Assembly (NCBI RefSeq): GCF_000559085.1
Contig: NZ_JALN02000001.1
Span: 3,844,001-3,908,000, forward strand
DNA: 64,000 bases
Reading direction: 5' to 3'
DNA from: Mycolicibacterium aromaticivorans JS19b1 = JCM 16368
GTDB lineage: Bacteria > Actinomycetota > Actinomycetes > Mycobacteriales > Mycobacteriaceae
Part shown: positions 1-10,556 of the stretch, piece by piece
How the letters are laid out: each line of letters begins with the position of its first letter
How positions within the stretch are numbered: position 1 is the stretch's first letter
Position numbers and translations under genes: made by a program
Notes under the pieces: model-generated
What the model was told of the DNA's origin: nothing
The model's database searches: none
The model's input: only the letters and a program-made list of their open reading frames with translations

Positions 1-49
1 ACACCGTGGTCAGGTTTGCGCCGAGGCAAGACTGCCGATAAGTCCTACC

Positions 50-1192
50 GTGAAGTCGAAGCGGATCCTGGTCACCGGTGCCACCGGATACGTCGGTTCC
101 CGGCTGGTGGCGCGGCTGCTCGACGAGGGTCACGAGGTCGTCGCCGCGACGCGTAACCCGGAGAAACTGGGCCGGTTCGGCTGGTGTGACCAGGTCACAG
201 CCGTCGTCTTCGATGCCGACGATCCGACCTCGGTCGAGGCGGCGCTTGCCGTGTCCGGGCATGTCGACGTCATCTACTACCTGGTGCACGCGATCGGCCA
301 GCCCGGCTTCCGCGAACGTGACAATGCCGCCGCGGCGAACGTCGGCAAGGCAGCGGCCGCAGCCGGGGTTGGGCGCATCGTGTACCTCGGCGGATTCGTG
401 CCCGACGACGACACGTTGTCCGAGCATCTGGCCGGCCGGGCCGAGGTCGCCGCGGCGCTGGACATCGAAGGCGGCGCCGAACTGGTCTGGCTCGGCGCGG
501 CAGTGATCATCGGCGCGGGCTCGACGTCGTTCGAGATGGTCCGCTACGTCGGCGACCGGTTCTGGGTGATTCCGCTGCCGCCGTGGGCCGACCACGACAT
601 CGAGCCGATCTCGATCAGCGACGTGCTGTACTACCTGCTGGCCGCGGCCGACCCAGCGATTGTGCCTGCGGGGTCGTACGACATCGTCGGGCCCGACGTC
701 GTGACCTACGGCGAGCTGCTGCAGACCTACATCGACGCGGCGGGCGAACTGCGGGCCGGGCTGCCGGTACGCGACATCGTGCCGCAGGCGGTCGTCGGCC
801 GGGTGGCCGGCGCAGCGGTACCGGTGCCCAGCGGATTGGCCGCCGATCTCATCGAATCGCTGGACCATCCGATGACAGCCTCGGACACTGTCTTACGTGA
901 TCATGTCCCGGACCCGCCCGGTGGGCTCACCACCGTCGAGGACGCCGTGGCCGCCGCGGTGGCCAGCCCGCCGCCGTGCCCGGTCGACCGACTGGCCGAC
1001 CCGCATCATCTGGCCGACAGTGATCCGATCTGGGCGGGCGGGGATGCGCTGCGACTGCGGCGGATGGCTGCCGCGGTGACGCCCGGGGTGGCGCGCCCTG
1101 CGCTGAGGCTGCTGGACTCGGTGCCCGGCCCGCTGGCCGGGGCGCTGCGGACCGGCCTGGACCTGTTGCTGGCGAAAGTCCGCATGTTATGA
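50..1192 (+). CDS. NAD(P)-binding atypical SDR / NmrA-like oxidoreductase
   Basis: The 380-residue product opens with a beta strand and the dinucleotide loop TGATGYVG near residues 9-16, followed by an acidic strand end near residue 55. This is a Rossmann fold of the extended or atypical SDR type (NmrA-like, sugar epimerase-like). I see no canonical YxxxK catalytic pair, so it may be a redox sensor or an atypical reductase. The substrate is unknown. The start is GTG at 50, directly at the TGATGY strand, with only 49 bases of upstream sequence in the window. The stop overlaps the ATG of the next gene by 4 bp (ATGA), so the two are probably translationally coupled. Confidence 0.8.
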   Translation: MKSKRILVTGATGYVGSRLVARLLDEGHEVVAATRNPEKLGRFGWCDQVTAVVFDADDPTSVEAALAVSGHVDVIYYLVHAIGQPGFRERDNAAAANVGKAAAAAGVGRIVYLGGFVPDDDTLSEHLAGRAEVAAALDIEGGAELVWLGAAVIIGAGSTSFEMVRYVGDRFWVIPLPPWADHDIEPISISDVLYYLLAAADPAIVPAGSYDIVGPDVVTYGELLQTYIDAAGELRAGLPVRDIVPQAVVGRVAGAAVPVPSGLAADLIESLDHPMTASDTVLRDHVPDPPGGLTTVEDAVAAAVASPPPCPVDRLADPHHLADSDPIWAGGDALRLRRMAAAVTPGVARPALRLLDSVPGPLAGALRTGLDLLLAKVRML

Positions 1193-1890
1193 CGATGCTG
1201 GCTGAGCTTCGGTCGGTGGCGTCCAATGTTGCTGTACCGCACCAGGAGTGGCCGTCGGCGATCCGCCGGCGGCGTATCGCGGTGTGTGTGGTGCTGGTTC
1301 TCGGCGCGCTGCTGCTCGGCTTGTCGCTGACCCGCAGGCCCGGCGACGCGGCGTTCTACTGGCTGACGATGGCGCTGGCGGCGACGTGGGCATTCGGTGC
1401 GCGGGCGTCCGGCCCGGTGCACCTGGGGTGCATCCGCTGGCGCGGGCGAAACCAGCGCCCGGTCGTCACCGGGCTCGTGATCGGATTGCTGCTCGGCGGC
1501 ATCTTTGTGCTCGGCGGTCTGGTGACCCGTGAGATACCGCCGGTGGCTGAGGCCATCACCCGCGTGCTGGAGTACGCCAACCACGGCAGCCTGCTGCTGA
1601 TCGTGGTGATCACCCTGGTGAACGGTTTGGCCGAGGAGATGTTCTTCCGCGGCGCGCTGTACACCGCACTGGGCGCCTTCCACCCTGTGGTGATCTCGAC
1701 GGTGCTCTACACGATCGCGACGTGTGCCAGCGGCAACTGGATGCTCGGCTTCGCCGCGATCATCCTCGGTACGGTGTGCGCTCTGGAGCGCCGCGCCACC
1801 GGCGGAGTGCTGGCACCCGTGCTGACCCACGTGGTCTGGGGCCTGATCATGGTGCTGGCACTGCCGCCGATGTTCGGCATCTGGCACTAA
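1189..1890 (+). CDS. CPBP family intramembrane metalloprotease (CAAX/Abi type)
   Basis: A 233-residue hydrophobic protein with about six to seven membrane segments. It carries the CPBP motif 1 EExxxR (AEEMFFRGALY, about residues 144-154) and a late membrane His (APVLTHVVWG, near residue 220) that matches the third motif. These residues bind the catalytic metal in Rce1-like glutamic/metallo intramembrane proteases, and the family includes CAAX proteases and bacteriocin-immunity proteins. The substrate is unknown. The gene starts inside the stop of the SDR gene (ATGA overlap), implying one operon. It may correspond to the integral membrane protein Rv1140 by position, which is an inference. Confidence 0.8.
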   Translation: MTMLAELRSVASNVAVPHQEWPSAIRRRRIAVCVVLVLGALLLGLSLTRRPGDAAFYWLTMALAATWAFGARASGPVHLGCIRWRGRNQRPVVTGLVIGLLLGGIFVLGGLVTREIPPVAEAITRVLEYANHGSLLLIVVITLVNGLAEEMFFRGALYTALGAFHPVVISTVLYTIATCASGNWMLGFAAIILGTVCALERRATGGVLAPVLTHVVWGLIMVLALPPMFGIWH

Positions 1891-1943
1891 GCCCGATTGG
1901 CCGGCTCCTCAGCGGGTCGTCCCTCCCCGCATCGTCGACCGAC

Positions 1944-3230
1944 CTAACGCAGCGGGTGGGCGATCTCGTCGCGCGGCATGCGCGCCGCGACGAGCGCGAC
2001 CGCGGCCAGTAGCACCGGCGCGATACCGGTCACCGCGAAGATGAGTTCCACCGGAACCACTTTCGACAGCGGGCCCGCGACCGCCATCGACACCGGCATG
2101 AACGCCAGCGAGACGAAGAAGTCCAGACTCGACACCCGGCCCAGCATCTCCGGTGGTACCCGCCGCTGCAGCAGCGTGCCCCAGATGACCATGCCCGCGC
2201 CGTCGGTGAGGCCGACGACGAACAGCGCGATCACCATCACCGGCAGCGACGACGTCGCGCCGACGAGCGCCAGCGGCAGTGAGCCCGCGCCCCACATCGT
2301 CATCATCACCGTGAGGTAGCGCCGCGGCAGCCGCCGCGAGGACACCGCCAGCGCGCCCAGCGCACTGCCCAACCCGAACGAGGCGAGCATCAGGCCGTAC
2401 ACCTGCTCGCCATGGGCGAACCGGTCGTGGGCGATGAACGGCAGCAGCACCTCGATCGGTCCCATCGCCAAAAACACCCAGGTGCACGCGAACAGCAACG
2501 TCCAGCGCAACCATCGGGTGTGCAGGACGAACCGCAGGCCATCCCTGAGATCGGTGAAGGCATGCGGCTTTTCGCGCTCGACGGTCATCACGATGTGTGA
2601 ACCCTCGCCTGGCCGCATGGACACCAGCAGGGTCAGCGCGACCGCGAACAGCACAGCCACCATGACCGAGCCCAGGGCGGGGAAGGTGATCCCGATCAGC
2701 ACGCCGGCCACTGCCGGGCCGATGGCCTGCTGCAGGGTGGGCCGGATCGCGCCTTCGACACCGTTGGCGGCAAGCAGCTGCTCGGCAGGCAGGATGCGCG
2801 GCAGGTAGGCGCTGTAGGCTGGGAAGAAGAACGCGGCACCGATACCGAGAACCGCTGCCGCAGTTGCCATGTGCCACAGTTGCAACTCGCCGAGCATGCC
2901 GAGGACGGCGACGGCGCCGGTGGCGGCGAGGTTGGTGACCTCGACCGCGATGATGATGCCGCGCTGCGATACCCGGTCGGCGACGATGCCGCCGACGAGG
3001 ATGAAGGCCAGCATGCCGACGGCAAGGCAAGCCGCGACGAGGGACAGGGCGGCGGGGTCGTCTGCCAGTGCGATGACTTGCAGCGCCATTACGACGGTCC
3101 ACATACCCTCGGCGAACAGGGAGATCGACATCGCCGCGATGAGCAGCCGGAATTCGCGGTACCGGAAGGGTGCGAGCACACGCCAGCGGCCGGTGGGTTT
3201 CACCGGCTCGATGTCGTAATGCGTACTCAT
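1944..3230 (-). CDS. MFS transporter (MFS_3 / EntS-like exporter)
   Basis: A 428-residue, roughly 12-helix major facilitator. After a short cytoplasmic N-terminus (FRYREFRLLIAAMSISL) it has the loop 2-3 motif GGIVADRVSQRG, which is typical of the MFS_3/EntS branch (enterobactin- and macrolide-type exporters). The direction is probably export; the substrate cannot be told from sequence. It converges with the CPBP gene across a 53 bp gap. ATG at 3230 is the first methionine before the conserved FRYREF block. No promoter hexamer close enough for a leaderless transcript was found. Confidence 0.85.
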   Translation of the reverse strand: MSTHYDIEPVKPTGRWRVLAPFRYREFRLLIAAMSISLFAEGMWTVVMALQVIALADDPAALSLVAACLAVGMLAFILVGGIVADRVSQRGIIIAVEVTNLAATGAVAVLGMLGELQLWHMATAAAVLGIGAAFFFPAYSAYLPRILPAEQLLAANGVEGAIRPTLQQAIGPAVAGVLIGITFPALGSVMVAVLFAVALTLLVSMRPGEGSHIVMTVEREKPHAFTDLRDGLRFVLHTRWLRWTLLFACTWVFLAMGPIEVLLPFIAHDRFAHGEQVYGLMLASFGLGSALGALAVSSRRLPRRYLTVMMTMWGAGSLPLALVGATSSLPVMVIALFVVGLTDGAGMVIWGTLLQRRVPPEMLGRVSSLDFFVSLAFMPVSMAVAGPLSKVVPVELIFAVTGIAPVLLAAVALVAARMPRDEIAHPLR

Positions 3231-3279
3231 GCCGTCGATGGTCGCTGACCGGCGCGGGCCACGTCCAACGATTTTCGGA

Positions 3280-3636
3280 TCAGCCGAACAGGTCTTCGAT
3301 GGAGGGTGCGGAGCGGCCGGCGAGTTTGTAACTCACCCACTGGTTCAACGAGATTCCCTGCTCGGCGGCCTCGACCACCAGTCGTTCGTGCAGCACGGGC
3401 GATGTGCGCACCGCGAACTTGCCGCTGTAGCGGTGGTCGGTCAAGGACTCCGGCGGGTCCATGCCGATCTCGGCCAGTTCGTCGAGTTCTTGGGCGATCA
3501 ACTACTCGACACGCTCGATCGCTTCATGGGGCGGGAGTGCCGTCGCGCACCTGCCTTTGAACTCGAGGCAGAGTCAGAGGTACTGACGGTAGTCGTCAGA
3601 CCATTCGGCGCGGTAGGTGTAGTTGTAGTTCGGCAT
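3280..3636 (-). pseudogene. HicB-family antitoxin, broken by two in-frame stops
   Basis: Reading from ATG at 3634-3636 gives a HicB-like protein in one uninterrupted frame, apart from TGA at 3574-3576 (codon 21) and TAG at 3502-3504 (codon 45). The start MPNYNYTYRAEWSDD and the stretch LCLEFKGRC after the first stop match the HicB N-terminal fold. The C-terminal part (GKFAVRTSPVLHERL to QGISLNQWV) is a ribbon-helix-helix DNA-binding domain. TGA sits where the family usually has Gly (GGA) and TAG where a Glu (GAG) would fit, so each could be a single G-to-T change. A 73-codon distal frame could still start at TTG 3501 and give an orphan DNA-binding domain. No HicA toxin is adjacent. Confidence 0.75.
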
Positions 3637-3709
3637 CGCCCCATGATGGCCAGGAGGTCCGACATTTCCGGTGGGCGTTGGTGGTTGAGCGCCGCGGTGT
3701 GGGTGGCTC

Positions 3710-3749
3710 TTCCAGAACGTGATATCACCGGCGATATCGCGTTCTGGAA
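3710..3749. repeat. Long imperfect inverted repeat; terminator or operator
   Basis: The two arms are TTCCAGAACGTGATATC and GATATCGCGTTCTGGAA around a short ACCGGC centre, about 17 bp with one mismatch. It lies 33 bp beyond the stop of the minus-strand echA gene and 74 bp upstream of the broken hicB start. On the minus strand it would form a strong hairpin after echA, although no U-tract follows. The GATATC cores are also compatible with a protein-binding palindrome. Confidence 0.6.
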
Positions 3750-3781
3750 AAGAGTGGTACAGCCCCGCCGGCTCGTCTCGG

Positions 3782-4588
3782 CTAGTCGTCCGTGAACGTC
3801 GGCGAGCGGTGCTCCTGGAATGCCCGGGTTCCCTCGCGGAAGTCCTTGGAACCCAATAGAACCAGCTGGCCGTCGCTTTCGCGGCCGATCGCGGGTTCGA
3901 GTTCGGTGAGCGTCGCGGCGTTGATCGCCTGCTTGGTCTTGCGCAGCGCGATCGCGGGACCGGACACCAGCTTGTCGAGCACCGCCGCCACGCCGGCCTC
4001 CAGCTCGTCGGCCGGATACACCTCGCTGACCAGACCGAAGTCCAACGCGTCGGCAGCCGAGATACGTTCGGCCAGAAGCGCCATCTTCATAGCGCGGGCC
4101 CGACCGATCGAGGCGGCCACCAACGCCGACGCGCCACCGTCCGGCATCAAGCCGATCTTGGTGAACGCCAGCAGGAAAAACGCCTTCTCCGAAGCCAATA
4201 CGATGTCGCAGGCCAATGCCAGCGACACCCCCACCCCGGCCGCCGGCCCGTGCACCACCGACACCACCGGCTTGGGCAGGTGCACGATCGCACGCACCGC
4301 CCGGTTCGCCTCCTGCAGAACCTCGTCCGGGGTGTCCGGGCGGCGCTCCGACTGATCCTCGGCGCTGATGCCCGCACCGGAGCTGAACCCGCGCCCGGCC
4401 CCGCCGAGCCGCACGGCCCGGACCGCCGCGTCGTCGGCCGCGTGCTCGAGGACGTCGGCCAGCGTGCGCAGCATGATCGCGTTCAGCGAGTTCAGGCTGT
4501 CCGGCCGGTTGAGCGTCACCGACAACACTCCGTTGTCGAGCGACACGGTCAGTTCCGGCACACCGGTGTAGGCGTCGATGGTCGTCAT
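3782..4588 (-). CDS. Enoyl-CoA hydratase/isomerase family protein (EchA)
   Basis: A 268-residue crotonase-fold protein, the usual family length. It has both oxyanion-hole segments, [14 protein letters not shown] (about residues 65-78) and HGPAAGVGVSLALACD, and the block FTKIGLMPDGGAS. In the last block an Asp-Gly-Gly replaces the PGAGG of classical hydratases, as in PaaG-like isomerase/hydratase subgroups, so the exact reaction (hydration or isomerisation of an enoyl-CoA) is open. It is divergent from mcr across 98 bp, in the position of echA10/echA11 (Rv1141c/Rv1142c) in M. tuberculosis as I recall it. Expected role: beta-oxidation of branched or sterol-derived acyl-CoAs together with Mcr. 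Confidence 0.85.
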   Translation of the reverse strand: MTTIDAYTGVPELTVSLDNGVLSVTLNRPDSLNSLNAIMLRTLADVLEHAADDAAVRAVRLGGAGRGFSSGAGISAEDQSERRPDTPDEVLQEANRAVRAIVHLPKPVVSVVHGPAAGVGVSLALACDIVLASEKAFFLLAFTKIGLMPDGGASALVAASIGRARAMKMALLAERISAADALDFGLVSEVYPADELEAGVAAVLDKLVSGPAIALRKTKQAINAATLTELEPAIGRESDGQLVLLGSKDFREGTRAFQEHRSPTFTDD

Positions 4589-4686
4589 GGCTGCACCTTA
4601 GCCCCGGCGGGGGCGCAGCCCACGACGGGTCGGGCCAGGTGTAAATAGTTAAGGCGGCGATCAATCAACTGGAGGGTAGACAACCT

Positions 4687-5772
4687 ATGGCCGGACCACT
4701 GCACGGCTTGCGAGTCATCGAATTGGCGGGCATCGGACCCGGTCCGCATGCCGCGATGATCCTCGGTGACCTGGGCGCCGACGTCGTCCGCATCGACCGG
4801 CTCGGCAAAGGCACCGGCACCCCCAGCAACGATTACCTGCTGCGCAACCGTCGCTCGGTCGGCGCCAACCTCAAGGACCCGAACGACCGCGACATGGTCC
4901 TGGGTCTGATCGCGAAGGCCGACGTCCTCATCGAGGGATTCCGTCCCGGTGTCACCGAACGACTCGGGCTCGGACCGGAGGACTGCGCCAAGGTCAACGA
5001 GCGCCTGATCTACGGCCGCATGACCGGGTGGGGCCAGGAAGGGCCGCGCAGTCAACAGGCCGGCCACGACATCAACTACATCTCGCTCAACGGCTTGCTG
5101 CACGCCGTTGGCCGGGTCAACGAACGTCCCGTCCCGCCGCTGAACCTGGCCGGCGACTTCGGTGGCGGCTCGATGTTCCTGCTGGTCGGCATCTTGTCCG
5201 CGCTGTGGGAGCGGGAGCGCTCCGGCAAGGGCCAGGTGATCGACGCGGCGATGGTCGACGGGTCCAGCGTGCTGGCCCAGATGATGTGGGCATTCCGCCA
5301 CATGGGCATGTGGAGCGACGAGCGCGGAACCAACATGCTCGACACCGGTGCGCCCTACTACGACACCTACGAGTGTTCCGACGGGCGGTACGTCGCGGTC
5401 GGCGCGATCGAGCCGCAGTTCTACGCCGAACTGATCGAGAAGCTCGGTCTCAACGACGCCGACCTGCCCGATCAGAACGACATCACCCGCTGGCCGGAAC
5501 TGCGCGCGGTGCTCACGGACACCTTCGGCAAGCACGAGCGCGACCACTGGGCCACGGTGTTCGCCGGAAGCGACGCCTGCTGCACGCCGGTGCTGTCGTT
5601 CGCCGAGGTCGACACCGAACCGCACAACACCGAGCGCAACACCTTCTACACCGAGGCGGGCTCGACGTTCCCGGCCCCCGCCCCCCGGTTCTCCCGGACC
5701 GGGCTCGACACCCCGGCCGCACCCGGCGTACCGGGAGCCGACAACGAGGCCGTCCTGCGCGACTGGGTATAG
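4687..5772 (+). CDS. mcr: Alpha-methylacyl-CoA racemase
   Basis: A 361-residue family III CoA-transferase-fold enzyme that epimerises (2R)- and (2S)-methylacyl-CoA, needed before beta-oxidation of methyl-branched and sterol side-chain acyl-CoAs. The catalytic residues known from the M. tuberculosis MCR (His126, Asp156, Glu241) appear with an offset of one as His127 (AGHDINY), Asp157 (LAGDFGGG) and Glu242 (AIEPQFY). A GGAGG ribosome site lies about 10 bp before ATG 4687. It is the first gene of a probable three-gene unit with an SDR and a nitronate monooxygenase-like protein, and is divergent from echA. Confidence 0.95.
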   Translation: MAGPLHGLRVIELAGIGPGPHAAMILGDLGADVVRIDRLGKGTGTPSNDYLLRNRRSVGANLKDPNDRDMVLGLIAKADVLIEGFRPGVTERLGLGPEDCAKVNERLIYGRMTGWGQEGPRSQQAGHDINYISLNGLLHAVGRVNERPVPPLNLAGDFGGGSMFLLVGILSALWERERSGKGQVIDAAMVDGSSVLAQMMWAFRHMGMWSDERGTNMLDTGAPYYDTYECSDGRYVAVGAIEPQFYAELIEKLGLNDADLPDQNDITRWPELRAVLTDTFGKHERDHWATVFAGSDACCTPVLSFAEVDTEPHNTERNTFYTEAGSTFPAPAPRFSRTGLDTPAAPGVPGADNEAVLRDWV

Positions 5773-5825
5773 TCCCCAACCAACCAGTAGGTCGAGCTAT
5801 CTGAGTATCTGAAAGGAAACCATTC

Positions 5826-7587
<1,762 letters not shown>

Positions 7588-7621
7588 TCCCAGGCGGGCA
7601 CAGCCCACATCAAAGCTCCGG

Positions 7622-7655
7622 ACGGCGCGTCACCGCATCAGCGGTGGGGCGCCGT
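7622..7655. terminator. Hairpin terminator between convergent genes
   Basis: Arms ACGGCGCGTCACCGC and GCGGTGGGGCGCCGT pair at 13 of 15 positions around an ATCA loop, followed by TTGG rather than a U-tract. It lies 34 bp after the nitronate monooxygenase stop and 13 bp from the 3-prime end of the minus-strand small gene, so it could serve both directions. Confidence 0.7.
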
Positions 7656-7668
7656 TTGGCGCTGCGCG

Positions 7669-7800
7669 CTAGCTCGCGTTGGCGAGCGGGGGCTTGTCCT
7701 CGAACTGCTCGGAGGTGTCACCCTCCACGAGGAAGTCGCCGTGATACAGCGCATCGAAATCGATTTTGATGACATCGGCACTGGTGTCGTCGATCCACAT
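7669..7800 (-). CDS. Small acidic hypothetical protein (43 aa), leaderless
   Basis: An acidic 43-residue protein beginning MWIDDTSADVIKIDFDAL and ending PPLANAS. No domain is recognised. The start was chosen at ATG 7800 because the minus strand carries TAGAGT at 7808-7813, exactly 7 bases upstream, the standard spacing of mycobacterial leaderless promoters. Earlier in-frame starts (ATG 7821, TTG 7863) lie upstream of that promoter. Third codon positions are GC-rich, as expected of a real gene. It could be a small regulator; the function is unknown. Confidence 0.55.
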   Translation of the reverse strand: MWIDDTSADVIKIDFDALYHGDFLVEGDTSEQFEDKPPLANAS

Positions 7801-7973
7801 ACCCAGGACTCTATGAGCCGCCATTAAGGAATCTTTGAGCCCCGATTCGGAGTTTCCTGGCAATTGTTACTCACGAGTCAGGTCGTGCCTTACTCAAAAG
7901 TCAGGTTGGTCACACGTGGAGCCAAAAACCGCCTACGACTAGGGTGGCTCTGAGCAGGGAGGACATCACAGAT

Positions 7974-8606
7974 ATGTCACAGCAGACCGTCGACAACCCG
8001 TTTTTCGCCCGCTTCTGGACAGTGCTGTCCGCCCATGAGTCACAGGCCATGCGCAGGCTCCGCCGAGACAATCTCTCAGGGCTGCACGGGCGTGTCCTGG
8101 AGGTCGGGGCGGGCACCGGAACCAACTTCGAGTTCTACCCCGACACCGTGGCCGAGGTGGTCGCGCTCGAGCCCGAAACCCGCCTCGCGCCACTGGCCAG
8201 ACAAGCCGCCGCGGCGGCACGGGTTCCCGTCACCGTCATCGAATCGACCGTCGAGACCATGCCGGCGGCCGAACCCTTCGACGCGGTGGTGTGCTCACTG
8301 GTGCTGTGCTCGGTCGCCGACCCCGACGGTGTGCTGCGGCAGCTGCGCTCCGTCCTGAAGCCGGGCGGCGAGCTGCGCTACTTCGAGCACATCGCCGCCG
8401 GCGGGTGGCGTGGTCAACTGCAGCGGCTGGCCGACGCCACGATCTGGCCGCGGTTCGCCGGCAACTGCCATACCCACCGCGACACCGAGCGCGCGATCTC
8501 CGGGGCCGGATTCGTCATCGAGACCGCCCGCCGTGAAGCGCAGTTCCCGGCATGGGTGCCCCTGCCCGTGCACGAGGTCGCAATGGGACGGGCGACGAAG
8601 AACTAG
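7974..8606 (+). CDS. Class I SAM-dependent methyltransferase
   Basis: A 210-residue methyltransferase with motif [16 protein letters not shown], an acidic residue ending strand 2 (ALEPETR) and motif IV-like [17 protein letters not shown]. The overall pattern matches the UbiE/Methyltransf_11 group; the substrate is unknown. It sits where Rv1147 lies in M. tuberculosis. ATG 7974 is preferred over GTG 7944 because AGGGAGGA (7956-7963) is a good ribosome site 10 bp before it. The TAG stop overlaps the TAG of the convergent sirtuin gene in a shared CTAG. Confidence 0.85.
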   Translation: MSQQTVDNPFFARFWTVLSAHESQAMRRLRRDNLSGLHGRVLEVGAGTGTNFEFYPDTVAEVVALEPETRLAPLARQAAAAARVPVTVIESTVETMPAAEPFDAVVCSLVLCSVADPDGVLRQLRSVLKPGGELRYFEHIAAGGWRGQLQRLADATIWPRFAGNCHTHRDTERAISGAGFVIETARREAQFPAWVPLPVHEVAMGRATKN

Positions 8607-9319
8607 TTCTTCAACAGTTCGGGCAACTGCTGCAGCAGGGTCGGCAGCGCGGTGCTGGCCGACTCCCGGATGGTGAGCGTCGCATTCGCCGACAGCGGAG
8701 TCGGCTCGGGATTGACCTCCACGACGACGGCTCCGCGGGCCAACGCCACATCGGGCAGGCCCGCCGCCGGATAGACGATCCCGGACGTGCCGACCACCAC
8801 CAGGACGTCGGAGGTGGCCACCGCTTCGACGGCGGCCTGCCACGGCTCGTCGGGCAGCTGTTCGCCGAACCAGACGATCCCGGGACGGACGAGTCCGCCG
8901 CATTCGCAGTGCGGCGGCATCTTCTCCAGCTCGGGCTCCGGCATGTCCGGCAACGGACCGTGATAGCGCGAACCGCAAGTGTCGCACCAGAACTCGAACA
9001 GACTGCCGTGCAGGTGGTGCACGGGGTTGCTGCCCGCCCGCTCGTGAAGATTGTCGACATTCTGGGTGATCACCGAAACGTCGGCGTAGTCCTGCCAGGC
9101 CGCCACCGCGCGATGCCCGTCGTTCGGCTCGACCTGCTGAACGAGGTGATGCCGCCACAGATACCAGGCCCACACCCGTTCAGGGTGGTTCTGCCAACCG
9201 TCTGTGCTCGACAGTTCGTAGGGGTCGTATTTGGCCCACAAACCGGTCTTGTCGTCGCGGAACGTCGGCACGCCGCTCTCGGCGGAGATCCCCGCCCCGC
9301 TCAGTACCGCGATACGCAC
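8603..9319 (-). CDS. NAD-dependent protein deacylase, sirtuin family
   Basis: A 238-residue sirtuin (Rv1151c ortholog). Motifs in order are [15 protein letters not shown] (residues 8-22), TQNVDNLH (85-92), catalytic His104 in HHLHGS, and a zinc site Cys112/Cys115/Cys138/Cys140. Tyr53 and Arg56 (WYLWRH) are the pair that binds succinyl or malonyl groups in SIRT5/CobB-type class III sirtuins, so desuccinylation as well as deacetylation is expected. GTG 9319 is chosen because TATTTT at 9327-9332 on the minus strand is 7 bases upstream, giving a leaderless transcript. It is divergent from a GntR regulator across 37 bp and is expected to act on acylated lysines of metabolic enzymes. Confidence 0.93.
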   Translation of the reverse strand: MRIAVLSGAGISAESGVPTFRDDKTGLWAKYDPYELSSTDGWQNHPERVWAWYLWRHHLVQQVEPNDGHRAVAAWQDYADVSVITQNVDNLHERAGSNPVHHLHGSLFEFWCDTCGSRYHGPLPDMPEPELEKMPPHCECGGLVRPGIVWFGEQLPDEPWQAAVEAVATSDVLVVVGTSGIVYPAAGLPDVALARGAVVVEVNPEPTPLSANATLTIRESASTALPTLLQQLPELLKN

Positions 9320-9356
9320 ATCCCCCAAAATAGCCGGTCTAGGCGATACTTAGCAT
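9320..9356. promoter_or_regulatory. 37-bp divergent promoter, sirtuin / GntR
   Basis: On the minus strand TATTTT (9327-9332) lies 7 bases before GTG of the sirtuin. On the plus strand GATACT (9345-9350) lies 6 bases before GTG of the GntR gene. Both transcripts are therefore predicted leaderless and their upstream elements overlap. The GntR protein is an obvious candidate to bind here. Confidence 0.6.
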
Positions 9357-9722
9357 GTGTCGGATTTGGGGGTCTGGTTACGCGTCGACGGACAGGCCTC
9401 GCGGCCGCTGTTCGATCAGCTCAGAACACAGATCATCGAGGGGATCCGGGACGGGCGCCTATCGCCCGGCACCAGGCTGCCCACGGTGCGCGAGCTGGCC
9501 GTTCAGCTGAATCTGGCTGTCAACACCGTCGCGCGGGCCTACCGGGAACTGGAAAGCGCAGGCATCGTCGAAACCCGCGGCCGTTTCGGCACGTTCGTGG
9601 CCCGCGCCGATCCGGCCGACGCCGCGATGGCGGCGGCGGCCCGCGCCTACGTCGAAGCCGCCCGTGCGCTGGGACTGGGCAAGCAGGAGGCGCTGCGATA
9701 TCTGGACAACGCGTTCGGCTGA
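9357..9722 (+). CDS. GntR-family transcriptional regulator, YtrA subfamily
   Basis: A 121-residue regulator with an N-terminal winged HTH ([17 protein letters not shown] to [29 protein letters not shown]) and only a short C-terminal helical tail. This is the length and plan of the YtrA subfamily, which lacks a large effector domain. It corresponds to Rv1152. YtrA-type regulators usually repress nearby transport or stress genes and often their own promoter. Start GTG 9357, 37 bp from the divergent sirtuin gene. Confidence 0.9.
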   Translation: MSDLGVWLRVDGQASRPLFDQLRTQIIEGIRDGRLSPGTRLPTVRELAVQLNLAVNTVARAYRELESAGIVETRGRFGTFVARADPADAAMAAAARAYVEAARALGLGKQEALRYLDNAFG

Positions 9723-9728
9723 GAGGCG

Positions 9729-10556
9729 TCAGCCGAATTCCAGCAGGGTGTAGGAGCCGCGGAATCGCTTCGTCGGGCCGAAGTTCCAGATCGCCGGCCA
9801 CACCGTGTCGAAGAAGAAACCGCGGCCTTTGGGCATCGGGATGTCGTGGACCGCGGTGATCCCCGGCACCGTGTTGACCAGGTCAGCCAGCTGGACCGTG
9901 GTGAGGCTGAACGGCATCGGTGGGACGCGGTAGTGCTTCGAGGACTTCATGCCCTTCGGGGCAAGCTTCTTGACGAACACCGGCGGCATGTCGAAGAACA
10001 TCTGGCCACCCGGAAAACGCTTGGCGCACTGGACAATAAGATCCATCGCCTCTTTCGGCTGCAGATACATCAGCAGGCCTTCGGCGGTGACGAACACCCC
10101 GTTGGCGGTATCGACCTGGTCCATCCAGCTGTAGTCCAGCGCGGACTGCGCCAACGCGGTGATTCGGGGAGACGACGGCAGCAGACGCTGGCGCAGCTCG
10201 ATCACCGGCGGCAGGTCCACCGACACCCACTGGAACTGAGGGTCCGCTATGGCGTCGCTCAACCGCCAGAAGCTGGTCTGGAAACCTTCGGCCAGCGCGA
10301 CGACGGTGGCCTGCGGGTGCGTGCGCAGGTAGTTGACCGCGCAGGAGTCGACGGCCAGTGAGCGCAGCGCCATCTCCTGGCCCTTGCGACCGAACTTGTC
10401 GAAGTCGAAGTCGATGGAGTCGACGACCTTGATCGCCATCGGGTCGCGAAGGATGGCGCCGGGCAGACTTGCCTGGTAGGCGCGGCCGTTGAGGGTCAGC
10501 AGCGCGGTTTCGGAGACGCCGCCGAGCTGACTGGCGTCGATTTTTTCCGTTGTCAT
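9729..10556 (-). CDS. omt: SAM-dependent O-methyltransferase, leucine carboxyl methyltransferase (LCM) family
   Basis: A 275-residue protein of the LCM/Ppm1 fold (Pfam LCM). After an N-terminal helical region (LTLNGRAYQASLPGAILRDP) comes the family motif VVALAEGFQTSFWR, which replaces the usual glycine-rich motif I, then VSVDLPPVIELRQRL and VFVTAEGLLMYL. It is the homologue of Rv1153c, annotated as an O-methyltransferase; related actinobacterial proteins modify polyketides or lipids. The start overlaps the upstream DUF1697 stop (ATGA, 10553-10556), so the two form a translationally coupled operon. Confidence 0.85.
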   Translation of the reverse strand: MTTEKIDASQLGGVSETALLTLNGRAYQASLPGAILRDPMAIKVVDSIDFDFDKFGRKGQEMALRSLAVDSCAVNYLRTHPQATVVALAEGFQTSFWRLSDAIADPQFQWVSVDLPPVIELRQRLLPSSPRITALAQSALDYSWMDQVDTANGVFVTAEGLLMYLQPKEAMDLIVQCAKRFPGGQMFFDMPPVFVKKLAPKGMKSSKHYRVPPMPFSLTTVQLADLVNTVPGITAVHDIPMPKGRGFFFDTVWPAIWNFGPTKRFRGSYTLLEFG

